Origin: Kitasatospora sp. NA04385 | GTDB taxonomy: Bacteria > Actinomycetota > Actinomycetes > Streptomycetales > Streptomycetaceae | DNA: 64,000 bases | Reading direction: 5' to 3' | Assembly: GCF_013364235.1 (NCBI RefSeq) | Contig: NZ_CP054919.1 | Coordinates: 1,610,685-1,674,684, forward strand | Part shown: one piece after another, positions 16,389 to 26,265 of the stretch | How positions within the stretch are numbered: the first letter of the stretch is position 1 | Layout of the letters: the number at the start of each line of letters is the position of its first letter | Translations under genes and position numbers: made by a program | Notes under the pieces: model-generated | What the model saw: the letters and a program-made list of their open reading frames with translations, nothing else | What the model was told of the DNA's origin: nothing | The model's database searches: none

Positions 16389-19300
16389 GTGCGGATCGGT
16401 GTGCTGGGGCCGTTGGAGGTCCGGGGCGTGGAGGTCGCGGGGGCGCGGCTGCGGGGGCTGCTGGTGCGGCTGGTGGTGGACGCGGGCCGGGTGGTGCCCG
16501 CCGAGCGGCTGGTGGCGGACCTGTGGGGCGAGCAGCCGCCCGCCGTGCCGGGGAACGCGTTGCAGACGCTGGTGTCGCGGCTGCGGGCGCTCGGCGGGCG
16601 GGACGTGGTGGTGGCGGGGGCGGGCGGCTACCGGCTGGGCGCGGGGGCGGGTGAGGTGGACGCGGGGGAGTTCGAGCGGCTGGCGGCGGTGGCCCGCGGC
16701 CTGGCCGCCCCGGCCGAGCGGGTGGTGGTGCTGCGGCGGGCGCTGGCGCTGTGGCGCGGCCCGGCGCTCGCGGAGTTCGCCGACGCCGGGTTCGCGGACC
16801 TGGCGGCCCGGCGCTGGGAGGAGCTGCGCCTGACGGCCGTCGAGGAACGGGTGGCGGCCGAGCTGGTGCTCGGTCAGGGGGCCGAGCTGGTGGGCGAGTT
16901 GGAGGAGCTGGTGGCCGCGCACCCGCTGCGCGAGCGCCTGCACGGCCAGTTGATGCGGGCCCTGGCGGCGGCGGGCCGACCGGCGGCCGCGCTGGAGCGG
17001 TACGAGGAGACCCGCCGCACCCTGGCCGAACGGCTCGGCGTGGACCCCTCCCCCGAGCTGTCCGCGCTCCATCTCGCGCTGCTGCGCGGCGAGTTCACCG
17101 CGGAGCCCCGGTCGGGGCCCGCGCCGCGCCGTTCCAACCTGCCGCTGGCGCTGACCAGTTTCGTCGGCCGCGAGCGCGAGTGCGCGACGGTCCGCGAACT
17201 GCTGGGCGCCACGCGGCTGGTGACGCTCACCGGGCCGGGCGGGGCGGGCAAGACCCGGCTGGCGGCGGAGGTGGCGGCGGGGCTGGCGGCGGACTTCCCG
17301 GACGGCGTGTGGCTGGTGCGCTGGCGCCGGTCGCCTCGCCCGCCGAGGTGCCGCAGGCGGTGTTGCAGGCGGTCGGCGTCCCGGACGCGCTGCGGGTGGG
17401 CGAGCCGCTCGTCCCGCTCCCCTCCCCGGTCGAGCGGCTCGCACAGGCGCTGGAGCAGCGTCGGCTGCTGCTGGTGCTGGACAACTGCGAGCACCTGCTG
17501 GACGCGGCGGCCGCGTTGGCGGCCGGCCTGCTCTCGCGGGCCCCGCACGTCCGGGTGCTGGCCACCAGCCGGGAGCCGCTGGGCGTCACCGGCGAGTCGC
17601 TCTGCCCGGTGCCCTCGCTGCCGCTGCCGGAGGCCGACGACGCCGAGGAGGCCGCCGGGTACCCGGCGGTGCGGCTGTTCGCGGACCGGGCCGCCGCGGT
17701 CCGCCCGGGCTTCCGGATCGACCCGGGGAACGCGCCGCTGGTGGTGGGCATCTGCCGGGCGCTGGACGGCATCCCGCTGGCGATCGAGCTGGCGGCGGCC
17801 CGCACCCGTTCCCTGACGCTGCGGCAGGTCGCGGAGCGGCTCGGCGACCGCTTCCGGCTGCTGACCGGCGGCGACCGGGCCGCGCTGCCCCGGCACCGGA
17901 CGCTGCGAGCGGTGATCGACTGGAGCTGGGAGCTGCTGGACGCCGACGAGCGCGCGGTGCTGGCCGCGCTGTCGGTGTTCGCGGGCGGGGCGACGCCCGA
18001 GCACGCCGAGCTGGTCTGCGGCCCGCAGGCCCCGGGGGCGGACGTGATCGAGGTGGTCGCCGCGCTGGTCGACAAGTCCCTGGTGCGGGCGGTCGGCGAC
18101 GGCCCGGGCGGCGAGGTCCGCTACCACCTGCTGGAGACCGTCCGGGCGTACGCCGCCGAGAAGGCGGCGGCCTCCGGCGCGGCGGCCCGCACCGGGGACG
18201 CGCACGCCGCGTGCTTCCTGGCGCTGGCCGAGCGGGCCGAGCCCGAGCTGCGCGGCCCCGGGCAGGGGCGCTGGACGGCGCGGCTGAACGCGGAACGCGA
18301 CGACCTGCACGCCGCGCTCGGCCACCTGGTCGCGAGCGGCGACGCGGCGGGCGCGCTGCGGCTGGCGGGTGCGCTGGTCTGGTTCTGGACCATCGGCGAC
18401 CACGTCGGCGAGGCCGCCGGATGGGCGAGCGCCGTCCGCGAACTGGTCGGCGGGCAGGCCCCGCCCGGCCTCGCCGACGCCTACGCGCTGTGCACGACCA
18501 TCGCCGTCCTGGTGCCCGCGCTGGGCGGCGAGGACGGCCCCGACCCGGCGAACGTCCGGCGGGCCGTGGCCACCGTGCTGTCCCACCTGCCGGCCCGCCC
18601 GGCCCACCCGGTGCTGCCCCTGGTCGCGGCCGGCTGCGCGCTGCTGCTGGACGACCGCCCGGCCGGCCTGGACGGCCTGCGCGGCCTGCTCGACCACCCC
18701 GACCCGTGGACCAGGGCCACCGCCCACCTGGGCCTGGGCCACCTCGCCCTGGACGACGGGCAGTTGGGCCTGGCTGCCGAGCAACTCGATTACGGCCAGC
18801 GGCAGTTCGAACGGATCGGCGACCGGTGGGGGCGCAACGCGGCCACCGGCGGGCTGCTCGAACTCGCCCTGATCCGCGGCGACGGCCCGGCGGCGGTCCG
18901 GCTCGGCGAGGAGGCGTACCGCGCCGGTGCGGACACCGGGTCGGACCACTGCGCGCTGGTGCTCGTCCAGTTGGGCCGGGCCCGGGCCGAGGCCGGTGAC
19001 CCGGACCGCGGTCGGCAGGACGTCGAGCTGGCGGTCCGCACCGCGGAGAAGCTCGGCGAGCACGCCGACGCCGCCACCGGGCTGCTCGCCCTCAGCGACC
19101 TGCACCGCCGCACCGGCGACCTCGACGCCGCCCGCCGCCCGCTGCTGCGCGCCCTGGAACTGCTCGAACCCCGGTCCGGGCGCGCCGAACTGCGCCGGGC
19201 GGCGGCCCTGGTGCACGGCCGGCTCGGCTGCCTCGCCGAACAGCAGCACGACCTGGACGCCGCCGCCCGCTGGCACGCCCGGGCGCTGGCCGCCCTCGGC

Positions 19301-19546
19301 GCGGACCCGCACCGGCGCACCCGGGCCGCGATCGCGGAGGGCCTGGCCGCGTACGCCGCCGCCACCGGCGCACCCGTCCGCGCCGCCGAACTGCTCGGCA
19401 CCGCCCGCACCCTGCGCGGCTACCTCCCCGCCCACGCCCCCGACGCCGCCCGGGCCACCACCACCGCCACCACGGCCCTCGGCCCGGCCGCCTTCGCCGC
19501 CGCCCACGAACGCGGCCGCCTCGAAACGGTGCTGCGCTGGCCCTGA
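16389..19546 (+). CDS. AfsR/BTAD-type regulator with NB-ARC and TPR region, frameshifted
   Basis: The start frame encodes a SARP-type DNA-binding domain (MRIGVLGPLEVRGVEVAG), a BTAD domain (to about 240) and the P-loop GPGGAGKT (282-289). The frame then breaks. After VWLV (ends 17318) the sequence must skip to another frame at 17321 to continue LAPVASPAEVPQAVL, LLLVLDNCEH and the TPR-like C-terminus to 19546. Two bases stand where three are expected, so one base is missing. The repaired protein would be about 1,052 residues. Such ATP-dependent regulators activate secondary-metabolite or stress genes. If the deletion is real, only a truncated SARP-BTAD protein is made. Confidence 0.8.
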
Positions 19547-19555
19547 GCACGGGTT

Positions 19556-19663
19556 CCAGGGGCTCGGGGAACGGCGGAGGCCCGGGCTGCCGGAGCGCGC
19601 ATCGGCTTCGGGTTCTGTTCGAGACACGCAGCAGCACGGACCCGCCGTTCCCCGGGCCCCTGG
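19556..19663. repeat. Dispersed palindromic element R1 (short form)
   Basis: A 108-bp imperfect palindrome between the converging AfsR-like and DHA2 exporter genes. The outer 22 bases match their inverted counterpart at 21 positions; they are built on CAGGGGCTCGGGGAACGG. The interior, read on the minus strand, contains GTCCGTGCTGCTGCGTGT and AACAGAACCCGAAGC, shared with R2-R5. Confidence 0.85.
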
Positions 19664-19674
19664 ATACGCGCCTC

Positions 19675-21180
19675 CTAGCTCCTGATCGCGCGTCCCGGCA
19701 GGAACGCCGCCGCCAGGCTCGCGGCCAGCAGGGCGACCGTGCCGGAGACGGTGAGCACGGAGCCCATGCCGTGGACGAAGGCCTCGTGCGCGGAGGAGAG
19801 CAGCGCGGTGTCGTGCCGTTCGGCGGCGACGGCGGCGGCGCCGGCGACCGAGTCACGGGCGGTGGCCGCGGCGGGTGCGGGGAGGGCGGTGACGTCGATC
19901 CGGGACAGGTAGCCCGCGCCGAGCAGGCTGCCGAGGGCCGCGACGCCGAGGACGCCGCCGACCTGCTGGAGGGTCTCCAGGACGCTGGTGCCGACGCCGG
20001 TGCGCTCCTCGGGGAGGGCGGCCATCACGATGCTGGTGGACGGCACGATCGCCAGGCCGAAGCCGACGCCGACCACGGTCAGCCACAGCGCGGTGAACCC
20101 GTACCCGCTGTCCGGCGTGGCCCGGGCGCCGAGGAGGACGCCGACGGCCAGCAGCACCAGTCCGGCGGGGACCACCGCGCGGGCGCCGATCCGGGGGACC
20201 AGTCCTTCGCTGAGCGCGGCGGAGATCATCAGCCCGCCGATCAGCGGCAGGATCCGCAGGCCGGTGCCGAAGGCGTCGTAGCCCTGGACGGCTTCCAGGT
20301 ACTGCGGCACCACGAACAGGATGCCCATCACGGTGAAGTTGCCGAAGACGGCCGTCAGGGTGCCCCAGGAGAACCGGCGGTCGGCGAACAGGGCCAGGTC
20401 GACCAGCGGTTCGGCGGCCCGGCGCTGCCGCCGGACGAAGAGCGCCAGCAGCAGCGCGCCCGCGGTCAGCGGGCCGAGGACGGCCGGGGAGGTCCAGCCG
20501 TCGGCCGGGACCAGGATCGTGCCGTACACCAGCGCGGTGATCCCGACCGTGCCCAGCGCGGTGCCCGACCAGTCGAACGGCGCGGGACGGGTGCGGACGC
20601 GGTCGCGGGGGCCGTCGGCCGGGAGCAGCAGGGTGCTCGCGAGCAGGGCCACCGCCACCACGGGGACGTTGAACAGGAAGACCGAGCCCCACCAGAAGTG
20701 GTTGAGCAGCCAGCCGCCGATCACCGGCCCGGCGGGCATGCCCAGGGAGGCGGCGGCCGTCCAGACCGCGATGGCCCGGGGGACCTCCTCGGGCGGGAAG
20801 ACCCGCGACAGCAGGGCCATCGAGACCGGCATGATCATCGCCGCGCCGAGGCCCATCGCGGTGCGCACCGCGATCACCCCGCCCGCGGAGCCGGTGAAGG
20901 CTCCGGCGAGCGAGGCCGCGCCGAACAGGGCGGTGCCCGCGGTGAGCACCCGCCGGTGCCCGAGCCGGTCGCCGAGCCGGCCGACCGGGAGCATGGCGAC
21001 GCTGAAGGTCAGCAGGTAGCCGCCGCCGATCCACAGCAACTGCTGGTTGTCCGCGCCGAGTTCACCGGCCAGCGTGGGCAGGGCGACGTTGATGACCGTC
21101 CCGTCCAGGCCGACCACCAGCACGCTCACCACCAGGGCCCCCAGTGCCCACCACCGGCGGGCCGAACGAACCGCTTCCAC
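19675..21180 (-). CDS. DHA2-family MFS drug exporter (EmrB/QacA type)
   Basis: About 501 residues with 14 predicted membrane helices. Family motifs are visible: VLVVGLDGTVINVALPTLAG in helix 1, GRLGDRLGHRRVL (motif A) and a motif-C-like GMPAGPVIGGWLLNH. These are proton antiporters that expel drugs or secreted metabolites. I chose the GTG at 21180, eight bases after GGAGG; upstream residues of the longer frame are Arg/Pro-rich shadow sequence. The gene is divergent from the sulfatase operon and shares a 211-bp region with a 12-bp palindrome. Substrate unknown. Confidence 0.9.
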   Translation of the reverse strand: MEAVRSARRWWALGALVVSVLVVGLDGTVINVALPTLAGELGADNQQLLWIGGGYLLTFSVAMLPVGRLGDRLGHRRVLTAGTALFGAASLAGAFTGSAGGVIAVRTAMGLGAAMIMPVSMALLSRVFPPEEVPRAIAVWTAAASLGMPAGPVIGGWLLNHFWWGSVFLFNVPVVAVALLASTLLLPADGPRDRVRTRPAPFDWSGTALGTVGITALVYGTILVPADGWTSPAVLGPLTAGALLLALFVRRQRRAAEPLVDLALFADRRFSWGTLTAVFGNFTVMGILFVVPQYLEAVQGYDAFGTGLRILPLIGGLMISAALSEGLVPRIGARAVVPAGLVLLAVGVLLGARATPDSGYGFTALWLTVVGVGFGLAIVPSTSIVMAALPEERTGVGTSVLETLQQVGGVLGVAALGSLLGAGYLSRIDVTALPAPAAATARDSVAGAAAVAAERHDTALLSSAHEAFVHGMGSVLTVSGTVALLAASLAAAFLPGRAIRS

Positions 21181-21312
21181 CACCACGACCTCCAGGACTC
21201 GTCGTCTGACGTCCTCCACCCTCGGGGGCACCCCTGGCACGCGGCTGGCACCCGGCTGGCACCCGGGCCGCACCCCGCCGGAGGCCCGGGGCCGGGGTCT
21301 CGCGCCGTTCAC

Positions 21313-21324
21313 TGTTGCGCAACA
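21313..21324. promoter_or_regulatory. 12-bp perfect palindrome in a divergent promoter region
   Basis: TGTTGCGCAACA is a perfect inverted repeat about 130 bases upstream of the exporter start and 68 bases upstream of the first sulfatase start. It is a plausible dimeric repressor site; no regulator gene is adjacent. Confidence 0.4.
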
Positions 21325-21391
21325 TGTCTGCTACGTTGCCATCTGCCGGAATCCGTTGATTCGGATATCGCATACGTGATGTCGTCCTCCC

Positions 21392-22807
21392 ATGCCCTCA
21401 CGGAACACGACCGGCCGGTCGACCACCGGCCCCTCCCGCCGCGCCGTCCTCGCCGGCGCCATCGCGACCGCGCTGGCCGGCCTGGCCACCGCCCCCGGTG
21501 CCACCGCCGCCCCGGCCGCCACCGCGGCGCCCGGGGCCGCCCGGCGGCCGAACATCCTGCTGATCGTGCTCGACGACCTCGGGTGGAACGAACTCGGCTG
21601 CTACGGACAGCGGTTGATCAAGACACCGGTGGTCGACCGCCTCGCCGCCGAGGGGGTGCGGTTCACCCAGGCGTACGCCAACCCCTCCTGCGCGCCGACC
21701 CGGGCCTCGCTGCTGACCGGCCGGCACACCGGCCACTCGCGGGTGAAGTCCAACGCGGACGCCGCCGGGGGGCTCGCCGCCGAGGACGTGACCGTGGGCG
21801 AGGTGCTGCACGCGGCCGGCTACGCCACCGGCCTGGTCGGCAAGTGGGGCCTCGGGCCCGACAACGGGGACAACCCCAGCCACCCCAACCGGCAGGGCTT
21901 CGACTACTTCTTCGGCTACATCAACCAGGTGCACGCCCAGGACTACTGGCCGACCTACCTGTGGCGCAACGGCCAGCGGGTCGAGTACCCCGAGAACCAG
22001 GGCGCCGACGTCACGTACGCCGTCGACCTCTTCACCCAGGAGGCGCTGGACTTCATCGACCGCCACCAGGACGGCCCGTTCTTCCTCAGCCTGAACTACA
22101 ACACCCCGCACGCCCCCAACGAGATCCCCGACGACGCGCCGTACTCCGCCGAGCCGTGGCCGCAGGGCGAGCGCAACCACGCCGCCCAGATCACCTACAC
22201 CGACACCCAAATCGGCACGGTGCTGGACCGGCTGGCGCAGCGCGGCCTCGCCGACGACACCCTGGTCGTGTTCGTCAGCGACAACGGGCCGCACGCCGCC
22301 GGGGCCCACTTCGAGCACGTGGGCAGCACGCTGCCGCACGACCCGGAGTTCTTCGACAGCAACGGCCCGCTGCGCGGCATCAAGTTCTCGGTGTACGAGG
22401 GCGGGATCCGCGTCCCGCTGATCGTCCGGCTCCCGGCGTCGCTGCGGACCGCGAGCACCCCGGAGCCCGGCACGGTGCTGCGCGACCGGGTGGCCGTGTG
22501 GGACTTCCTGCCCACGCTGGCCGAGTTCGGCGGCGGCGCCACGCCGTCCGGCCTGGACGGGGTGTCGTTCCGGCGCGCGCTGACCGGCCTCGGGCAGCCC
22601 GCGCGGCCGCCGCTGTACTGGCGGGCCGAGGACGGGGCGGAGGCGGTGCGCTTCGGCCGGTGGAAGGGGGTGCGTCCGGCGGGCAAGCCCGTCGAGCTCT
22701 ACGACGTGTTCGCCGACCTCGGCGAGCGGAGCGACGTCGCCGCCGCCCACCCGGACCTGGTCGGCCAGGCCCGGCAGTTGCTCGCCGCCGCGGTCGCCGG
22801 GAGCTGA
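21392..22807 (+). CDS. Secreted arylsulfatase-type sulfatase 1 (Cys-type)
   Basis: A 471-residue sulfatase with a probable Tat signal (PSRRAVLAG at 14-22, then Ala-rich h-region). The metal and active-site elements are LLIVLDDLGWNELGCYG and the maturation motif CAPTR (Cys 100), whose Cys is converted to formylglycine. Further family landmarks are GKWGLG, NTPHAP and VSDNGPH. It hydrolyses sulfate esters; the specific substrate cannot be read from sequence. The next gene, one base after the stop, encodes a formylglycine-generating enzyme, and a second sulfatase follows. No good ribosome binding site is seen before ATG 21392. Confidence 0.92.
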   Translation: MPSRNTTGRSTTGPSRRAVLAGAIATALAGLATAPGATAAPAATAAPGAARRPNILLIVLDDLGWNELGCYGQRLIKTPVVDRLAAEGVRFTQAYANPSCAPTRASLLTGRHTGHSRVKSNADAAGGLAAEDVTVGEVLHAAGYATGLVGKWGLGPDNGDNPSHPNRQGFDYFFGYINQVHAQDYWPTYLWRNGQRVEYPENQGADVTYAVDLFTQEALDFIDRHQDGPFFLSLNYNTPHAPNEIPDDAPYSAEPWPQGERNHAAQITYTDTQIGTVLDRLAQRGLADDTLVVFVSDNGPHAAGAHFEHVGSTLPHDPEFFDSNGPLRGIKFSVYEGGIRVPLIVRLPASLRTASTPEPGTVLRDRVAVWDFLPTLAEFGGGATPSGLDGVSFRRALTGLGQPARPPLYWRAEDGAEAVRFGRWKGVRPAGKPVELYDVFADLGERSDVAAAHPDLVGQARQLLAAAVAGS

Positions 22808-22808
22808 C

Positions 22809-23807
22809 GTGCACTGCTGCTCCCCGTCCGCCGGGGCCGCGTCGTGCGACGGGGGGCCGCTGCCGCTGCCGACCCTCGCGCCACCCCCGGCCCGCCCGTT
22901 CCGCCCGGCTCCGCAGGCGCGTCGCACCCGAGGCCAACTCCTGCTGCCGGGAGGCACGTTCGCGATGGGCGACGCCTTCGGCGAGGGCTACCCGCAGGAC
23001 GGCGAGGGGCCCGTGCACGACGTGCACCTGGACCCCTTCCACCTCGACGCCACCACGGTCACCAACGCCGCGTTCGCCGCGTTCGTCAAGGCCACCGGCC
23101 ACGTGACCGAGGCGGAGCGGCTGGGCATGTCGGCCGTCTTCCACCTCACCGTCCAGGCCCGCCCGGCGGACGTGCTGGGCCGGGCCACCGGCACGCCGTG
23201 GTGGCTGGTCGTCAAGGGCGCCTGCTGGCGCCACCCCTACGGGCCGCTGTCCTCCATCGGCGAACTGTCGAACCACCCGGTGGTGCAGGTGAGTTGGCAC
23301 GACGCCCAGGCGTACTGCGCCTGGGCGGGCAAGCGGCTGCCGACCGAGGCCGAGTGGGAGTTCGCCGCCCGCGGCGGCCGGGCCGGCGGCCGGTTCCCCT
23401 GGGGCGACGAGCTCACCCCGCGCGGGCGCTGGCTGTGCAACATCTGGCAGGGCGACTTCCCGTCCCGCAACACCGCCGAGGACGGCTACCTGGCCACCGC
23501 CCCCGCCAGGTCGTACCGGCCCAACGGCTACGGGCTGTGGAACGCGGTGGGCAACGTCTGGGAGTGGTGCGCCGACGCCTTCGCCGCCGACACCTACGCC
23601 GCCCGCGCGGGCGAGCGGCCCGTGCACGACCCGCGCGGACCGCTGGGCGGCCCCGGCGGGGCCCGGGTGATGCGGGGCGGCTCGTACCTGTGCCACGACT
23701 CGTACTGCTACCGCTACCGGGTCGCGGCCCGCTCCGGCAACACCCCCGAATCCGCCGCCGCCAACATCGGCTTCCGCTGCGCCAACGACGCGGACGCCCC
23801 GCGCTGA
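22809..23807 (+). CDS. Formylglycine-generating enzyme (SUMF1 family)
   Basis: A 332-residue enzyme that oxidises the Cys of CxPxR sulfatase motifs to formylglycine. Family features: LLPGGTFAMGDAFGEG, HPVVQVSWHDAQAYCAWAGK, RLPTEAEWEFAARGG, GNVWEWCADAF, RVMRGGSYLCH and NIGFRC. The paired cysteines LCHDSYC (295 and 300) have the spacing of the copper-binding active-site pair known in S. coelicolor FGE. There is no signal peptide, so it acts in the cytoplasm before export, fitting Tat substrates. The GTG start lies one base after the upstream stop; an N-terminal Pro-rich stretch of about 40 residues is unusual and the true start may be internal. Confidence 0.93.
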   Translation: MHCCSPSAGAASCDGGPLPLPTLAPPPARPFRPAPQARRTRGQLLLPGGTFAMGDAFGEGYPQDGEGPVHDVHLDPFHLDATTVTNAAFAAFVKATGHVTEAERLGMSAVFHLTVQARPADVLGRATGTPWWLVVKGACWRHPYGPLSSIGELSNHPVVQVSWHDAQAYCAWAGKRLPTEAEWEFAARGGRAGGRFPWGDELTPRGRWLCNIWQGDFPSRNTAEDGYLATAPARSYRPNGYGLWNAVGNVWEWCADAFAADTYAARAGERPVHDPRGPLGGPGGARVMRGGSYLCHDSYCYRYRVAARSGNTPESAAANIGFRCANDADAPR

Positions 23808-23885
23808 CGCCCCCGGCCCCCGGCCCCCCGGCCCCCCGCAATGACGCGGGCACCACCCCATCCTCCGGAAGGACCCCGTGACCCC

Positions 23886-25607
23886 ATGACCGGCACCCGC
23901 CGCAAGGCCCTCGGCGCGTTCGCGCTCCCGGCCGCGCTCACCCTCTCCGTCCTCGCGGCCCCGGCCACCGCCCAGTCCGCCGGGCCCGCCGCCTCCGCCG
24001 CACCGGCGAAGCCGAACATCGTGCTGATCCTGGCCGACGACCTCGGCTGGACGGACGTCAGCACCCCGCTGACCACCGCCGGCCACCCGAGCGACTACAT
24101 CGAGACCCCGGCCGTGGCCCGGCTCGCCCAGCAGGGCGTGGCCTTCGACAACGCGTACGCCTCGCAGAACTGCGCGCCGAGCCGGGCCGAACTGCTCACC
24201 GGCCTCTACCCGACCCGGCCGGACAACAACATCTACCAGGTCGACGACCTCAACCGGGGCGGCAGCAAGACCCTGCTGGTCGGCCCGGCCCAGGGCCTTC
24301 CCGACGGCGCGCCCGACCTGCCCGCCCGGGTGACCACCGTCGGCGAGACGCTGCAGGGCGCCGGCTACACGACCGGGTACGTGGGGAAGTTCCACGTCGC
24401 CGAGCACGACTCCGACATCACCTCGGTGCACGGCTTCAACGAGAACATCGGCGGCTCCTCGGCCGGCCAGCCCGGGGCCTACCACGCGCAGAACGGGGTG
24501 TTCTCGTCGCAGATCGGACCGGGGCTGGACGCCTTCGGAGCCCCCTACACCCAGCAGTACGTGGACGCGAACATCAAGCCGTACGCCCACGGCGAGGACC
24601 CGGCGGCCGTCAACGCCCTGGTCGGCACCGACAAGCACGTCACCGACGCCGTGACGGACGCCACCATCGACTTCGTCGACCGGCACAAGGACGCGCCCTT
24701 CTTCGCGTTCATGGGCTCCTACGCGGTGCACAACCCGGTCAGCGCGGGGCAGGCCCGCTCCGACCTGCTGGCCAAGTACCAGCACAAGAGCCCGGGGACC
24801 GGCATCTCGAACGCGGCCTACGCGGCCCTGACCGAGGGGCTCGACCAGGGCGTCGCCCGGGTGGTCGACCACCTGGAGACCACCCCGGACCCGCGCAACC
24901 CCGGCCACGTGCTGGCCGACAACACCGTCGTCGTCTTCGCCTCCGACAACGGCGGCCTGGGCACCTACACCGACAACGGCCCGCTGCGCGGGCAGAAGGG
25001 CGAGCTGCACGAGGGCGGCCTGCGGGTCCCGCTCATCGCCTGGTCGGCCAACCCCGCGCTGGTGCGGGGCGGCCGGGTCGACTCGACCCCGGTGGACACC
25101 ATCGACTACTACCCCACCTTCGCCGCGCTGGCCGGTGCCGCCCTCCCCGCCGGGCAGCCCCTCGACGGCAAGGACCTCAGCCGGGTGTTCGCCGACCCCG
25201 CCGCGACGATCGACCGCGACGCCCTCTACTGGCACCTGCCCGGCTACCTCAACGAGAACGGCCGCGACCAGCGCCCGCAGTCGGTGATCCGCTCGGGCCG
25301 CTGGAAGCTGATCTTCGACTACGAGACCCACTCGGCGTCCCTGTACGACCTGGCGACCGACCTCGGCGAGACGCACGACCTGGCGGGCGAGCAGAAGGCG
25401 ATCGCCCACGGCCTCGGACTGAAGCTGATCAACTGGCTGGAGCAGACCCACGCCCCGCTGGCCACGCTGCGGGCCGGCCACGACCCGGTCTCCTTCCCCG
25501 TGCTGGGCAAGACCTACTCCGGCGGGCAGATCACCCGGCACGTCGGGGAGAACGTCACCGTGCAACCGGGCCAGGAGATGCCGTTCGTGCTGCCAAGGGT
25601 GCAGTGA
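23886..25607 (+). CDS. Secreted sulfatase 2 (Cys-type)
   Basis: A 573-residue sulfatase with a Tat-like or Sec signal (MTGTRRKALGAFALPAALTL, cleavage near ATAQSAG). Core motifs are VLILADDLGWTDVSTP, CAPSR (Cys 96), GKFHVAEHD, VFASDNGGLG and a C-terminal RSGRWKLIFDYE strand pair. It diverges from sulfatase 1 in having a longer insertion (DDLNRGGSKTLLVGPAQGLP), so a different substrate is likely. The ATG at 23886 follows GGAAGGA by 12 bases; an in-frame ATG at 23841 would add 15 Pro-rich residues. It is the last gene of the sulfatase-FGE-sulfatase operon. Confidence 0.92.
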   Translation: MTGTRRKALGAFALPAALTLSVLAAPATAQSAGPAASAAPAKPNIVLILADDLGWTDVSTPLTTAGHPSDYIETPAVARLAQQGVAFDNAYASQNCAPSRAELLTGLYPTRPDNNIYQVDDLNRGGSKTLLVGPAQGLPDGAPDLPARVTTVGETLQGAGYTTGYVGKFHVAEHDSDITSVHGFNENIGGSSAGQPGAYHAQNGVFSSQIGPGLDAFGAPYTQQYVDANIKPYAHGEDPAAVNALVGTDKHVTDAVTDATIDFVDRHKDAPFFAFMGSYAVHNPVSAGQARSDLLAKYQHKSPGTGISNAAYAALTEGLDQGVARVVDHLETTPDPRNPGHVLADNTVVVFASDNGGLGTYTDNGPLRGQKGELHEGGLRVPLIAWSANPALVRGGRVDSTPVDTIDYYPTFAALAGAALPAGQPLDGKDLSRVFADPAATIDRDALYWHLPGYLNENGRDQRPQSVIRSGRWKLIFDYETHSASLYDLATDLGETHDLAGEQKAIAHGLGLKLINWLEQTHAPLATLRAGHDPVSFPVLGKTYSGGQITRHVGENVTVQPGQEMPFVLPRVQ

Positions 25608-25626
25608 CCCGCAGCGGCACCCCCAC

Positions 25627-25658
25627 GGGCCGCACCCGCCGACCGGCGGGTGCGGCCC
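25627..25658. terminator. Strong bidirectional hairpin terminator
   Basis: A perfect 15-bp stem (GGGCCGCACCCGCCG with CGGCGGGTGCGGCCC) and a two-base loop, located between the converging sulfatase 2 and tetR genes. Confidence 0.85.
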
Positions 25659-25682
25659 GTCGCGCGTGGGGCCGGCGGCAGG

Positions 25683-26255
25683 TCAGAAGACCGCGGTGAA
25701 CGCGTCGATGCGGGGCTGGTCGAGGTCGGGGCGCAGGCGGCCGTTGCGGGCGAGGGTGACCATGCCGTGCAGGGCGGACCAGGCGAGTTCGGTGTAGCCG
25801 CCGGGGTCGTGTCCGCAGGCCCGGGCGCTGCGGGTGGCGGGTTCGGCGATGGCGGCGAAGGCCTCGTGCAGGGGGGCGGGGGCTTCGGGGGTGCCGAAGG
25901 GGAGGGTGCTGGGCAGGGTGAAGATCGCGTCGTAGAGGGCGGGGTTGGCCTCGGCGAAGGCGAGGTAGCCGCGGGCGACGGCGGCGAACGCCTCGCGCGG
26001 GTCGTCGACGTCCGCGGCGGCGGCCCGCAGCAGGGCGGCGAGTTCGGCGCAGCCCTCGACCGCGACGGCGGCGACGATCGCGTCCTTGCCGCTGAAGTGG
26101 CTGTACAGGACGGGCTGGCTGTACTCGATGCGTTCGGCGAGGCGGCGGGTGGTGACGGCGTCCCAGCCCTCGGCCTCGGCGAGTTCGCGGGCGGCGCGGA
26201 CGATCAGCCGTTCCCGTTCGGCGCGTTCGCGCGCCCTGCGTTCCTTGATAGCCAT
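25683..26255 (-). CDS. TetR-family repressor
   Basis: A 190-residue regulator. The N-terminal helix-turn-helix spans about residues 12-58 (RLIVRAARELAEAEGWDAVT, TRRLAERIEYSQPVLYSHFS), typical of TetR proteins. The C-terminal ligand domain has LAWSALHGMVTLARNGRLRP, as in the WHG/TetR_C_33 group. I chose ATG 26255; upstream codons in the frame overlap the operators. It is divergent from the DUF4267 gene, and two matching inverted repeats lie between them, so it very likely represses both itself and that gene. The inducer is unknown. Confidence 0.9.
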   Translation of the reverse strand: MAIKERRARERAERERLIVRAARELAEAEGWDAVTTRRLAERIEYSQPVLYSHFSGKDAIVAAVAVEGCAELAALLRAAAADVDDPREAFAAVARGYLAFAEANPALYDAIFTLPSTLPFGTPEAPAPLHEAFAAIAEPATRSARACGHDPGGYTELAWSALHGMVTLARNGRLRPDLDQPRIDAFTAVF

Positions 26256-26265
26256 GAACGAAATC

